Below the pieces are notes generated by a model. The model saw nothing but the letters and a program-made list of their open reading frames with translations, was not told the origin of the DNA and searched no databases. This document shows positions 27,306 through 37,520 of a stretch of DNA of 64,000 nucleotides, piece after piece. Positions within the stretch are counted from its first letter, which is position 1. Every line of letters begins with the position of its first letter. The position numbers and the translations under genes are program-made. The stretch is from contig NZ_CANLMP010000005.1 in the NCBI RefSeq assembly GCF_947492405.1, positions 420,654-484,653 on the forward strand, read 5' to 3'. The stretch comes from an uncultured Aquimarina sp. Its GTDB lineage: Bacteria; Bacteroidota; Bacteroidia; Flavobacteriales; Flavobacteriaceae.

Positions 27306-27529
27306 ATCAAGAATAATAGGAGTTATGAAATGACAAGGTGTAGCAAAACTTTTTTACCTAAAAATAAATTCAATAGGTAGAAATTTAATTTTAAGGTATA
27401 AATAATACTTTATTGATCTTAGTAGAAACAGAAGAACGAATACTATTTTTTTTAAGATTTCAGAATTGAATTCAAGTACAGCAGAATTAGATACTCTTTT
27501 AAAATTTTAGAAGAGTATGATTGTTTTGA

Positions 27530-27793
27530 AAGAGGACCCCGTCTATTGATAAAGTTATATCTGCTAAACAACAACAAGATATACTTAAACAATATTTTAT
27601 AATTTCCTTACTAGTTTCTTGGACGAGTATACTTGCCTTTTATCTAAAAAGGGAATTTTTCTTAATTGATACCACGCAAAAAAAGTATTATTGCACCCGA
27701 TTTATAAAAATCACGATAATCTCACACTTATTTATTGCCTTAATTTTTTACATTTTTTTTCGTAAAGAGAAAAAAAGTAAACTTAGATGGTAA
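27530..27793 (+). pseudogene. Start-less 2-TM ORF, probable gene remnant
   Basis: Open frame KRTPSIDKVISAKQQQDILKQYFIISLLVSWTSILAFYL...FIALIFYIFFRKEKKSKLRW* with no ATG. Confidence 0.4.
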
Positions 27794-27852
27794 CAAATAC
27801 GGATTTCAAGACACTTAAAATAAACCACAATTATTTTTTTAATTAAAAACTT

Positions 27853-29325
27853 ATGAAAGAACAAAAACTACTAATCACATTATTTCTATTTGGCAACCTC
27901 TTATTTCCCAAATTTACGAATGCCCAAGAGGTATACGACCCTTGCTCCTACAAATTAGATATGACAGCAGCCTATCTTACCGTAAACCAAAATGCAGATA
28001 CTGAAATTATAGATGAGATTTCCAATGCTGCTGCAGAATGCATGAAAACTCAGAGTATAATTACAGACTACATTAATGGAATTTTGTTACTAATTAAAAA
28101 TCCTGATAAGGAAAGTCAAAAAAAAGGATTTGAACTAATAAAATCAGCAGCTGAACACGATTACCTGTATGCTACAAGTTTATTGGGAGATTTATACAAA
28201 AATGGTACGGGTGTTTCTTTAAATTTTGACGAAGCATTATTCTGGTATAAAAAAGCTGTTGAATTAGGTGATGAAAAAGCTGCTTTTAAAATCGGATATC
28301 TATACCTAAAAGGACTTGGAAGTGTTCAACAGGATTATTTTGAGGCAATTAAATGGTTTGAACAAAGCAAGTATCCAATGGCAAAACATTGGTTAGCTAT
28401 TTGTTATCGTGAAGGATATGGTGTACAAAAAAACACTGAAAAAGCAATAGATATTTTAAAGAAAAATAAAATTAATAACAGCAAAACATTGCTTACTCAA
28501 TTTCAAGAAGAAATTATAAGTGAACAAACAAATTCTAACCAAATAGATGCAGATTCATTTGTCCAAGTCTATACTGAAAATCAACAAACCAATAACATTA
28601 GCTCAACAAATCAGCACTTTTACATAAGTGATATTACCAATGAATATAAGGGAAGCTTAGTAGTATATGACTGGTCAGGAAAACACATTGTACAATCAGT
28701 ACCTATTCGATTAGATTTAAAATATGATGCATACGATGATACTCTTGATTATAAACTAATTATAAATGAAGAAACAATAAAGGGAGAAGGATTAGTATAT
28801 GATACAAGTGCTAGCTTCGAGAATTTTAATATTCAAATAGATAGAAAATATTTGGATCAGTCTTCAAACAACAAAATCAATTTATCTATTTTTTCTATCG
28901 ATTTTAAGAAAAAGTCCATAGAAGAATTAAATATTATTGTAGGTACATTAGAAGCACATATAAATAATTGGAATGAACCAAGTGCTCCAATTAAAATTAT
29001 CCTACACCCTTTTTCTGATAATCCAAACTTATCCGATGAAGCTTTGTTAGCACTTGGATCTCAAAGCAATAGTTTTATAAAATTATATCCTAATCCATTT
29101 GTAAATGATCTATTAATACAGTACGAATTAAAGGAAAATGCCACAGTATCCGTAGCAATTCAAGGAGTTTCCAATAACATACATAAAAATATAACAACTT
29201 CATCTATACAGTCTATAGGAAAGAAGTTATACACTCTTGATGGTAGAGAATTGCCTTCGGGGCTCTATGTAGTAAGTGTAATAGTAAATGGTATAAACCA
29301 TAACAAATTAATAGTAAAAAAATAA
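27853..29325 (+). CDS. Sel1-repeat secreted protein with T9SS C-terminal sorting domain
   Basis: Sel1 motifs (LGDLYKNGTGVSLNFDEALFWYKKA); C-term LYPNPFVNDLLIQY...LPSGLYVVSV...KLIVKK. Confidence 0.8.
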   Translation: MKEQKLLITLFLFGNLLFPKFTNAQEVYDPCSYKLDMTAAYLTVNQNADTEIIDEISNAAAECMKTQSIITDYINGILLLIKNPDKESQKKGFELIKSAAEHDYLYATSLLGDLYKNGTGVSLNFDEALFWYKKAVELGDEKAAFKIGYLYLKGLGSVQQDYFEAIKWFEQSKYPMAKHWLAICYREGYGVQKNTEKAIDILKKNKINNSKTLLTQFQEEIISEQTNSNQIDADSFVQVYTENQQTNNISSTNQHFYISDITNEYKGSLVVYDWSGKHIVQSVPIRLDLKYDAYDDTLDYKLIINEETIKGEGLVYDTSASFENFNIQIDRKYLDQSSNNKINLSIFSIDFKKKSIEELNIIVGTLEAHINNWNEPSAPIKIILHPFSDNPNLSDEALLALGSQSNSFIKLYPNPFVNDLLIQYELKENATVSVAIQGVSNNIHKNITTSSIQSIGKKLYTLDGRELPSGLYVVSVIVNGINHNKLIVKK

Positions 29326-29342
29326 GCTTTTAAAAAATATAA

Positions 29343-31574
29343 ATGAAAACATTATATAAAATTTTAGTTGTAGGATTCTTACATCTAATTATCTCTAATT
29401 TGTCCGCACAAGATATTATCATATCACCAAGTTCAGAGTTAATAACACCGTATCCAATTAATGGGGATAAAGATCAAATCTTACTACCTTTACCTCCAAG
29501 ACCACCTGTAGATGAAGATGAAGATAATGCATTTGAAGTATCGTGTCAATGTCAATATTATTATAATTATTTCGGGATACAAAATGATCTGCAAGCGACA
29601 AGTAATGAGCAGCTTTGGTTTGAAGGTATGGAACGAGCGCAGAAATATGAAATGGAACAAAGGTTAGGAAAAACTTTTCCTACTCATTACGCTGCCCAAA
29701 AAGCATTTTTCTCTAGAATAGCTGAAAGATGGCACACTGGTCCATACTATAATCAAATTGGTGATTATGTGAGTTCAAATTTTTCTTACAGTAATAGAAA
29801 GATTGTTGAAACTGAGGCAAGATATAAATCGATTTCTGCTTGGCAAAACGAGTACAATCGAATAAGAAATGGCCAATCAAGAGTTCATAAATTCGGAGAT
29901 TTAAGATATAGCAATCCATATGTTAACAATGTTAAAATAGAAGACTTAAGACATACTATAACTTTAGCAACTTCTAAAAGCTATGAACTAAATAAATTAA
30001 ACACGGAATTAAACAAAAAAACAAACACTATTAACTGGAGAAAAAAATTAGATAAAGCTAAGGAAACAAAGGCTTTTGAAAACTGGATATCGCAACAATA
30101 TCTAAATCAATATTATTCTTTAGGTTATAGAGATGCAATTAAGTTAATGATAGTCTACTTAATAACAGACTTTTCTGGGCCGGGATCTGGAGTAATAGCA
30201 CCTCCTAACACTTTTTTTTCGAATAACGTATATTGGGCTGGGGATTATAATTTTTATGACCAAATGGTAAGCGTTACTAATAGTCAGAGTATTACTTCTA
30301 CTCCCGCTACAGATACTAATTTGAGCTCGGAAGAGGCTATTGCTAGATACGCTATAAAATCTTTACCAACAAGAGTAAGTAATCTTGTATTAGGAAATAC
30401 TTATCTTAAAAGTAAAACATCTGGATATCTTTATGAGAATGAGTATTCAGCAAAATCTTTAGCAATGGCAAACAGATTTTTCACATCTTATTTGGATAAT
30501 CAATATTTTAATATAGATAGAAATCTATATGCTTCTGCCTGGGGAGCTTCTCCAAGATATCAGAATGAAAACCAACAATATCTAGCACTAAGAGCAGTTA
30601 CAAGCACAGGGCAAGCTAGAGAAGGAATGACAAATCTCACAAACTTATTCAATCCAACATATTTGCAAGGACAAAATTATGATCACGAGGGTTACAATGT
30701 AAGAGCCGTATTTTTAGCAAATGGATTACAAATACCTGACTATATTACGAATGAAATGTTAGGTAGGACGTTTAATTTTATCCCACAAATATCTTCAGTT
30801 ATTCAGATTTATTTTGAATATGGAATAGGAGAACAGTTATGGGCTAACGGATATTCTCTACAGGAATTTTTAAATAGTCCATTTGCTCAACAAGCTGCTT
30901 TAGCACTAATCAACGAAGGAAAAGTTGACTTTGATGATCAAGTTATATTGGATTCATCATTCCTGAGCACTAAAGCTTATTGTGTTTATAATGAACTTAA
31001 AAGAACAAATGGTAATCTATTTCGTCAGACTATTGGTTCTTTTATTGATGATCCTAAATATAACCTTAAGTTTGTTGTTGGTGAGTGTATCAGAACAGAT
31101 CAAGCATGTACTGATGGAACCTCAAGTATAAATGAAGGTTTAATTACTATAAAATTAGAAAATACTAATATTAATTCTTTGGAGGCGGCTGCTTTACTTT
31201 TACACGAAGGTCTACACGCTGAAATGTTCAGGTTTGTAAAGCAATTTCACGATGGAGAAGTTGATACTGAAGATAAAGTAAGACTGATTAATTTATATGG
31301 AATTTATAAGCAATTAGGATGGGATAACAATGAAATACCAACATTGGCTCAACATACTTATATGACTGAAAACTATATTATTCCTATTGCTAAAGCAGTA
31401 CGGGAATTAGACGGAAATAGGTTTCCTTTAAATGACTATTTAGGATACGGATGGGATGGTTTAAAAAGAATTGCTCATCCATCTTTAATTTCTGATGAGC
31501 AGTTCCAAGATTTATTAAACATTAAAAACAGGATTAATAGCAGTACTACTTTTAATCCTATGAATTGTAATTAA
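29343..31574 (+). CDS. Secreted protein with HExxH metallopeptidase-like C-region (candidate toxin)
   Basis: Signal peptide; AAALLLHEGLHAEMFRF. Confidence 0.6.
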   Translation: MKTLYKILVVGFLHLIISNLSAQDIIISPSSELITPYPINGDKDQILLPLPPRPPVDEDEDNAFEVSCQCQYYYNYFGIQNDLQATSNEQLWFEGMERAQKYEMEQRLGKTFPTHYAAQKAFFSRIAERWHTGPYYNQIGDYVSSNFSYSNRKIVETEARYKSISAWQNEYNRIRNGQSRVHKFGDLRYSNPYVNNVKIEDLRHTITLATSKSYELNKLNTELNKKTNTINWRKKLDKAKETKAFENWISQQYLNQYYSLGYRDAIKLMIVYLITDFSGPGSGVIAPPNTFFSNNVYWAGDYNFYDQMVSVTNSQSITSTPATDTNLSSEEAIARYAIKSLPTRVSNLVLGNTYLKSKTSGYLYENEYSAKSLAMANRFFTSYLDNQYFNIDRNLYASAWGASPRYQNENQQYLALRAVTSTGQAREGMTNLTNLFNPTYLQGQNYDHEGYNVRAVFLANGLQIPDYITNEMLGRTFNFIPQISSVIQIYFEYGIGEQLWANGYSLQEFLNSPFAQQAALALINEGKVDFDDQVILDSSFLSTKAYCVYNELKRTNGNLFRQTIGSFIDDPKYNLKFVVGECIRTDQACTDGTSSINEGLITIKLENTNINSLEAAALLLHEGLHAEMFRFVKQFHDGEVDTEDKVRLINLYGIYKQLGWDNNEIPTLAQHTYMTENYIIPIAKAVRELDGNRFPLNDYLGYGWDGLKRIAHPSLISDEQFQDLLNIKNRINSSTTFNPMNCN

Positions 31575-31584
31575 AATTAAAAAC

Positions 31585-32166
31585 ATGAAAAAAATCAGCT
31601 TAATTTTAATGTTTTGTATAGCATTTTCTTGTAATGAATTTCAAGAAAATGAAAATACTTACAAAATTATTTCATTAATAACACAGAAATTTGGTCGTGC
31701 TATGCCACCTCCGCCTCCACCTGGTAAAACCTACACATTGACCAAAAGTCAAAAAGATTCAATTAGCAAGCTGAAACAAAAAATTGCGATTTATCCTATT
31801 AGAAAAAGAACAAAAGGGCTTTCGGAAAGAGAAGTACTAAAAACAAAACCTTATTATTCACTAATTAAAAGCCTTGACAGATTAGATAATGATGAAATCG
31901 ACATCTCCTTAATTAATAATAAAATAAATCATGAATTAATTTTATTAGATACTATTAAATACAAAGCAAATAGACATTATATATCAAAAAAATTTGATCG
32001 CATGCTGCATTTTTCGCCAATAGCTTTTGACAAAGAATTTACAAAGGCGGTTACAGTTTTTGGAAATATTTTGGGTTACTTAAACGGATCAAGTATACTA
32101 TTATATCTTGAAAAAGAGAATGATCAATGGGTGATTAAAGATTCAGAATTCCTAGAGATTTCTTAA
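31585..32166 (+). CDS. Lipoprotein, candidate immunity protein (copy A)
   Basis: Lipobox IAFSCNEF; paralog of 32406..33014. Confidence 0.55.
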   Translation: MKKISLILMFCIAFSCNEFQENENTYKIISLITQKFGRAMPPPPPPGKTYTLTKSQKDSISKLKQKIAIYPIRKRTKGLSEREVLKTKPYYSLIKSLDRLDNDEIDISLINNKINHELILLDTIKYKANRHYISKKFDRMLHFSPIAFDKEFTKAVTVFGNILGYLNGSSILLYLEKENDQWVIKDSEFLEIS

Positions 32167-32176
32167 ATAAAAGAAG

Positions 32177-32413
32177 TTGCCTATACAATCTATCTTATAT
32201 ACAACAGAAAAATATGCAAAGCCAATTGCCATAGCAATACGGAAATTAGATTCTAATGTATATCCCTTAGATTATTATGTGGGTTTTGGTTGGGATGGAT
32301 TGAGAGCATACGCTTATACTGGACTTTTATCAAATGAAGACAGTAATCGATTTGATGAATTAAAAGCTGTAGTTCTCAATAACACCAATTTTGATCCTCG
32401 AAACTGTAATTAA
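32177..32413 (+). pseudogene. Orphan C-terminal fragment of a 29343..31574-like gene
   Basis: YAKPIAIAIRKLDSNVYPLDYYVGFGWDGLRA...NTNFDPRNCN matches the end of the 743-aa ORF; no good start codon. Confidence 0.75.
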
Positions 32414-33014
32414 TATGAAGTCAACATTTTTAATTTTATTCTGTTCATTTTTTATTTTTGGCTGTAACGATAAACAGGTCAAGGAAAAGAATACATACCA
32501 GATACTATCGTTATTAATAGATGAGTTTGGTAAGCCTATTATTCCACCACCACCTCCTAAGGAGTTGAGCCACTTAAAACCTCTTACTGATAATCAGATA
32601 GATTCAATTATTAATCAGAAACAAGAAATATGCATATTCCCTATATTTCGAAGAAATAACAATAATTTCAATTATAAAAAAGAATATGATGAAGAATTTA
32701 ATAAGTTAGTTAGTGATTTAAAAAATAGTTATACTGTTGAGAAAATTGATATTTCAAAAATTAAGATAGATAGACCCTATCAATTATCAATAGTTGATAC
32801 AATGAAGATGAGGGAAAATAGGAGATATATTGAAAAAAACTTTGATAAATTATTAAGTTTTTACAATGTATCTTATAATAAAAAAGGTACTAAAGCTGTA
32901 ACAATTATAGGAGTTGGTATGGGACCATTGAATGGATATACATCCTTAGTATTTTTGGAAAAGATCAACGGTATCTGGAAAATTAAAAACATAGATACCT
33001 TTAGCATTTCTTAA
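32406..33014 (+). CDS. Lipoprotein, candidate immunity protein (copy B)
   Basis: Lipobox FIFGCND; shares the NTYxIxSL, PPPPP and GxGxLNGxxxLxxLEK pattern with copy A; ATG at 32415 also possible. Confidence 0.55.
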   Translation, partial: VINMKSTFLILFCSFFIFGCNDKQVKEKNTYQILSLLIDEFGKPIIPPPPPKELSHLKPLTDNQIDSIINQKQEICIFPIFRRNNNNFNYKKEYDEEFNKLVSDLKNSYTVEKIDISKIKIDRPYQLSIVDTMKMRENRRYIEKNFDKLLSFYNVSYNKKGTKAVTIIGVGMGPLNGYTSLVFLEKINGIWKIKNIDTFSIS

Positions 33015-33175
33015 CAATTTATTTTTAGTGCATCTCCTTTTAATTTTTAATAAACAAAAGAAGATGCACTATATAATCTAGATCACTTAAAAATTAGATC
33101 TATTTGCATGTTCATAGATTTACTTCACTCATCTATTTTACTCACATAAAACTTTAAAACATAGAAAAAAAACTT

Positions 33176-33697
33176 ATGAAAAATATATTTATAATATTCA
33201 CAGTATCTTTCCTTTTTTTATCCTGCAGTTCTGACGATGATCAAGGTTTTGATCCTGGAGAACCTATCAATTTAGAATATACCCAAGAAGAAAAAGATGC
33301 AGAATTACAATGGATAGAAAACTATGTATTAGAAAACAATCTTTCTACTACAGCAACGGATTCAGGATTACATTACATCGTGATTAAGCAAGGTAATGGA
33401 TTAACGCCTGCGGATGAAGATACCGTTATATTTCACTTTAAAACCAGTATCGCAGAAACAGGCGAAGTTGTTGGAGAATCCAACAGAGAAAATAACGATT
33501 ATGGAATTGCGGCTCCTATTCAGTCTCTTTTAAAAGGAGTCAGAGAAGGTTTTAAACAGGTTAATGAAGGTTCTAAAATTATTATGATTGTACCTTCTTA
33601 CTTGGCATATGGAAAACTTGGAAGTTTTGATGGATCCATACCTCCAGAAACTATCATGACTTATGATATGGAATTGAATATTGTACTGAAAAATTAG
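33176..33697 (+). CDS. FKBP-type peptidyl-prolyl isomerase lipoprotein
   Basis: Lipobox FLFLSCSSDDD; GLHYIVIKQGNG...LLKGVREGFKQVNEGSKIIMIVPSYLAYG. Confidence 0.85.
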   Translation: MKNIFIIFTVSFLFLSCSSDDDQGFDPGEPINLEYTQEEKDAELQWIENYVLENNLSTTATDSGLHYIVIKQGNGLTPADEDTVIFHFKTSIAETGEVVGESNRENNDYGIAAPIQSLLKGVREGFKQVNEGSKIIMIVPSYLAYGKLGSFDGSIPPETIMTYDMELNIVLKN

Positions 33698-33826
33698 CAG
33701 AAGTAGAAAAATTCTGTGACCAAAATCAATATTTGATTTTTCTTTTATTGTTAGAACTATATTGTTGGCTTGGATTTTCCCCAAACTGCTATTTTCAGAT
33801 CATCGAAGATTTGATAAATACTTTTC

Positions 33827-33871
33827 ATTCATTGCACATTCTTTACTACAGTGTTTCAAAAAAATGAGGAA
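33827..33871 (+). repeat. Copy 2 of perfect 45-bp direct repeat
   Basis: Identical to 27261..27305; weaker similarity continues on both sides. Confidence 0.9.
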
Positions 33872-34022
33872 CTCAGCAATAATGATAGATGCGAAAGGAC
33901 AGGGTGTAGTAAAAGTTTTTTTTAATGTAGATTTGTTAATCAATTGTGCATTGAAAAAGTTTTTTTTAGGGAATTATTATTATTATTTTACCTTTTAATA
34001 ATTTTAACCAAAAAAAATCAAA

Positions 34023-36632
34023 TTGTTTTTGAAAGAAAGTACCACAAGTAATAATTTTAGTCTTGAAACTCTTTGGCTAGAAGTTGGTTTTACACCAAAT
34101 AATTCACAAGAAAAAGCCATAAAACATATTGATGGAGCGTTATATATTACTGCTGGTCCAGGTTCAGGAAAAACAAGAGTACTTTTATGGAAGACACTAA
34201 ACCTTATTGTTTTTCATAACATTAAACCTGATGAAATACTCTTAACCACATTTACAGAAAAAGCTGCTCATCAATTGAAAGAAGGATTACAGTCACTTTT
34301 AGGACTTGCAAGTAATCATACTGGAAAACAATATGATTTAGCAAGTATGTATATAGGTACTGTACATTCTGCCTGTAATAGACTAATTGGTGATAGAAGG
34401 TTTTACAAAAACAGAGGAAGAAATAAAGCTGTGAAAACTATTGATCAGTTAGAACAATATTTTTACATCAAAAGAAATTCTATTTGGAATCGACTTTTAC
34501 AAGTTGCAGAATTGGAGACAATTGATATTAATGCATTTTTTCAAAAAAAGACTCCAAGTTTTCCTAATAAGCATAAAGCTCTAACAGAATGTATATCTCT
34601 TTTTAATCGATTTTCTGAAGAAAGATTAAATATTCAAGAAGCATTAGATAAAACAGATAAAACAGATGGTTTATATGCCATTTTGAAAATGTATAAAGAA
34701 TACAGAAATATTCTAATTGAAGATGAAACATATGATAGGTGTGATTTATCTCTAATTCAAAATAAAGCTTTAGAGGTAATTGAAGATTATGAGAATGCAC
34801 AGAAAATTTTTAAGTACATAATTGTGGATGAATATCAAGATACCAATAGCATACAAGAACAACTTTATTTTGCATTAGCTGGAAATAAAAATATTTGTGT
34901 GGTTGGTGATGATGACCAAGCTCTTTACAGATTTAGAGGTAGTACAGTTGAAAATTTTGTTGAATTTCCTGTTAGAGTTTCACAATTTTTAAAAATAGAT
35001 ACAACAAAAATAGCACTATCAATTAACTATAGGTCAAGAAAAAATATAGTAGATTTTTACACAAACTTTATAGAACAAGAAGACTGGACTAAAAATGGAG
35101 ATATTGAAAACCAATATAGAGTACATGACAAGGGTATTACAGCGTTTTCTGAAGATTTTGGTGCTTCTGTAATTTCTGTAGAAGATAACTGGATAGATCA
35201 AATTGCCCAATTCTGTAAAGAACTAATAGAAACTAATACTGTAAATGATGCTAACCAGATAGCCTTTTTATTTCCATCTTTAACCAGTACAGATGCATTA
35301 AGAACTATTGGAGCCTTAAGAGAAAGTGGATTAAATGTTTATGCTCCAAGAGCAGGGAGATTTATTGAAGGAAAAGAATCTACAGAATTATTTGGTGTTT
35401 TTGCGAATATATTTGGAACTCCAGATGTATCTGAATTTTCTGGTTTTGAATTTAATAAGTTTAAATCATGGCTTAAAAAAGCAGAAAAAACAGGAAAAGA
35501 TATTATAGAAAATGACAATGATTTAAAACGTTTTGTAAATAACAAAAGGATTGAATTAGAAAAAATAACTAAGGATTATGAAGCACTTCTTAGAGTAACC
35601 GAAAAAAATAATTGGGAGTTAGACCAAGAGTTTGATTTGAACTTGATGAGAAGAAAATTATCAGAAGCTAATAACCTTTCTGAAAATGCTAAAAAGGCAA
35701 TTTTAAGTCCTTATTTAGCAAGAATCGTTAATGAGAAAATGAATGATGATAGTCAAAAACCTTTTAAGTTATCTCAAATCATCAATAGAGCCACTTCTTT
35801 AGACTGGAGTATTTTGGATTTGTTTTATCAGCTTTCAGGTTTTACGCATTTTAAACATTACTTTGATTTAGCAGAAAATGAAAATAATGAGGCTCCGATT
35901 TGCAATCTATCCAAAATTACAGAATACCTTACAAGGTTTATGGAATTGTATTCCTCTATACTCTCTGCAAGTTTTTTAAGTGAAGAGGGATTTATTAGAC
36001 TTTTCTTTTCTTCTTATCTGTATACTTTACATAGAATGGGAGAAAGTGATTTTGAAAATGAAGATGACCCTTTCCCAAAAGGAAATATTCAAGTACTTAC
36101 TATACATCAATCTAAGGGTTTAGAATTTCCTGTAGTATTTATGTATCCTAAAAGAAGAGAATTTGTAGATGCAGACCAAAAAGAGGTAATTATTAGAAAT
36201 TTAAAAGAAGTAGATGGTGAACCTTTAGAAAAAATAGGAAGATTTGATTTAATGAGGATTCTTTATGTAGGATTATCAAGAGCGGAAAAGCTATTGATTT
36301 TGCCAAAATTAAAGCCTGTGAAATCTAAGAAAGGACAATGTACTATTTCATACATTAATAATACTTTATCTTCTACAGGTACTTTAGATATGCAAAATTT
36401 CAATAAAAGTACTTTACAAATTAGTGGTGTTAAAGATTCTGCTTTAAGTAAACCATATTCTTATACTGCTGATTATTTAGCTTATGATAGATGTCCAAGA
36501 CAATATATGATTTACAGAAAATACGGATTTATTCCTTCTCGAAGCCAAACTATGTTTTTTGGTTCATTAGTACATAATACTATTGAGGATTTACATGAAT
36601 TATTAATTTCTAAAAGAGAGCAAAAAGGATGA
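34023..36632 (+). CDS. UvrD/PcrA-like ATP-dependent helicase carrying the first part of a Fe-S PD-(D/E)XK domain
   Basis: AGPGSGKTRVL, VDEYQDTN, GDDDQALYRFRG, LTIHQSKGLEFPVVF, LYVGLSRAEKLL; C-term YDRCPRQY...GSLVHNTIE. Confidence 0.9.
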   Translation: MFLKESTTSNNFSLETLWLEVGFTPNNSQEKAIKHIDGALYITAGPGSGKTRVLLWKTLNLIVFHNIKPDEILLTTFTEKAAHQLKEGLQSLLGLASNHTGKQYDLASMYIGTVHSACNRLIGDRRFYKNRGRNKAVKTIDQLEQYFYIKRNSIWNRLLQVAELETIDINAFFQKKTPSFPNKHKALTECISLFNRFSEERLNIQEALDKTDKTDGLYAILKMYKEYRNILIEDETYDRCDLSLIQNKALEVIEDYENAQKIFKYIIVDEYQDTNSIQEQLYFALAGNKNICVVGDDDQALYRFRGSTVENFVEFPVRVSQFLKIDTTKIALSINYRSRKNIVDFYTNFIEQEDWTKNGDIENQYRVHDKGITAFSEDFGASVISVEDNWIDQIAQFCKELIETNTVNDANQIAFLFPSLTSTDALRTIGALRESGLNVYAPRAGRFIEGKESTELFGVFANIFGTPDVSEFSGFEFNKFKSWLKKAEKTGKDIIENDNDLKRFVNNKRIELEKITKDYEALLRVTEKNNWELDQEFDLNLMRRKLSEANNLSENAKKAILSPYLARIVNEKMNDDSQKPFKLSQIINRATSLDWSILDLFYQLSGFTHFKHYFDLAENENNEAPICNLSKITEYLTRFMELYSSILSASFLSEEGFIRLFFSSYLYTLHRMGESDFENEDDPFPKGNIQVLTIHQSKGLEFPVVFMYPKRREFVDADQKEVIIRNLKEVDGEPLEKIGRFDLMRILYVGLSRAEKLLILPKLKPVKSKKGQCTISYINNTLSSTGTLDMQNFNKSTLQISGVKDSALSKPYSYTADYLAYDRCPRQYMIYRKYGFIPSRSQTMFFGSLVHNTIEDLHELLISKREQKG

Positions 36633-37519
36633 GAGAGCAAGACAAATTAATAAGGAAAGATAAAGCTCGTTTAAAGGAGTTACAGTACCTCATAGAAATG
36701 GAAGAATGGATTGAGGAACAGTATGAAATGAATTATGAAAGACTTAGACTTGAAGGTGGTCATGCTCTCACACCAGAAGTTAAAAGACAAGGGTTACTTC
36801 AAATCATTTTTTATTTCAAAAAAATGAGAGAAGTAGCAGAAACAGTTACAGAAACAGAAGTAAAGTTAACATTACCAGAACAAGTTTCTCCTAATGGAAA
36901 CAAATTTACAATTGAGGGTGTAGTTGATATTATAAGGGAAAATAATTCAACCACTATGTATGATATTAAAACACATGATGCAGATTATGTAAAAGCCAAT
37001 AAAGATGACTATATAGACCAACTAAATGTATATACTCATATCTGGCAAAATCTAAGAAATGAAAGGTTAGATGGTACTGCTGTAATTGCTACTCAGTTTC
37101 CAAGAACATTAAAGAAGGCTATAGATGCTGATGATGAAGTAAAATTAGAAAGGGAAATGGAAAAATGGAATCCTGTAATTCCTATTCCGTTTTCACAAGA
37201 AAAGGTAGAAGAAACCATACATAAGTTTGCTTGTGTAGTGGATAACATCGAAGGTAGAGTTTTCTCTCCACCAAGTATTCAACAGTTACAAGAAAGAATT
37301 AAAGGAACTAAACAACGATTTGCAACTAGAGTTTGCAGAAACTGTGATGCAAGGTTTTCTTGTGATGCTTACAGAGAATATGCACAAGTAACCAATTCTT
37401 TTAGTGGAGGTTTTGCTGAATACATTAGTGATTTAGGTAATGCTGATGAAGTTGAAAACACTACAAATACCAATGCCTTTGTAAAAGCACCACCAACTGA
37501 CATAAACGACTTAATATAA
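36629..37519 (+). CDS. PD-(D/E)XK nuclease part with Fe-S cysteines
   Basis: GVVDII...MYDIKTH, QLNVYTHIW, CRNCDARFSC; ATGA overlap with the helicase stop. Confidence 0.8.
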   Translation: MREQDKLIRKDKARLKELQYLIEMEEWIEEQYEMNYERLRLEGGHALTPEVKRQGLLQIIFYFKKMREVAETVTETEVKLTLPEQVSPNGNKFTIEGVVDIIRENNSTTMYDIKTHDADYVKANKDDYIDQLNVYTHIWQNLRNERLDGTAVIATQFPRTLKKAIDADDEVKLEREMEKWNPVIPIPFSQEKVEETIHKFACVVDNIEGRVFSPPSIQQLQERIKGTKQRFATRVCRNCDARFSCDAYREYAQVTNSFSGGFAEYISDLGNADEVENTTNTNAFVKAPPTDINDLI

Positions 37520-37520
37520 A

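Noticed and set aside
32177-32413. Functional small gene at 32177..32413
   Set aside because: No good start codon (TTG after an in-frame stop) and clear similarity to the end of the 743-aa gene, so treated as an orphan fragment
27261-33871. 45-bp repeats as classical tRNA-associated att sites or IS termini
   Set aside because: No tRNA, integrase or transposase recognised nearby and the repeats are direct, not inverted; kept only as a generic recombination-site hypothesis
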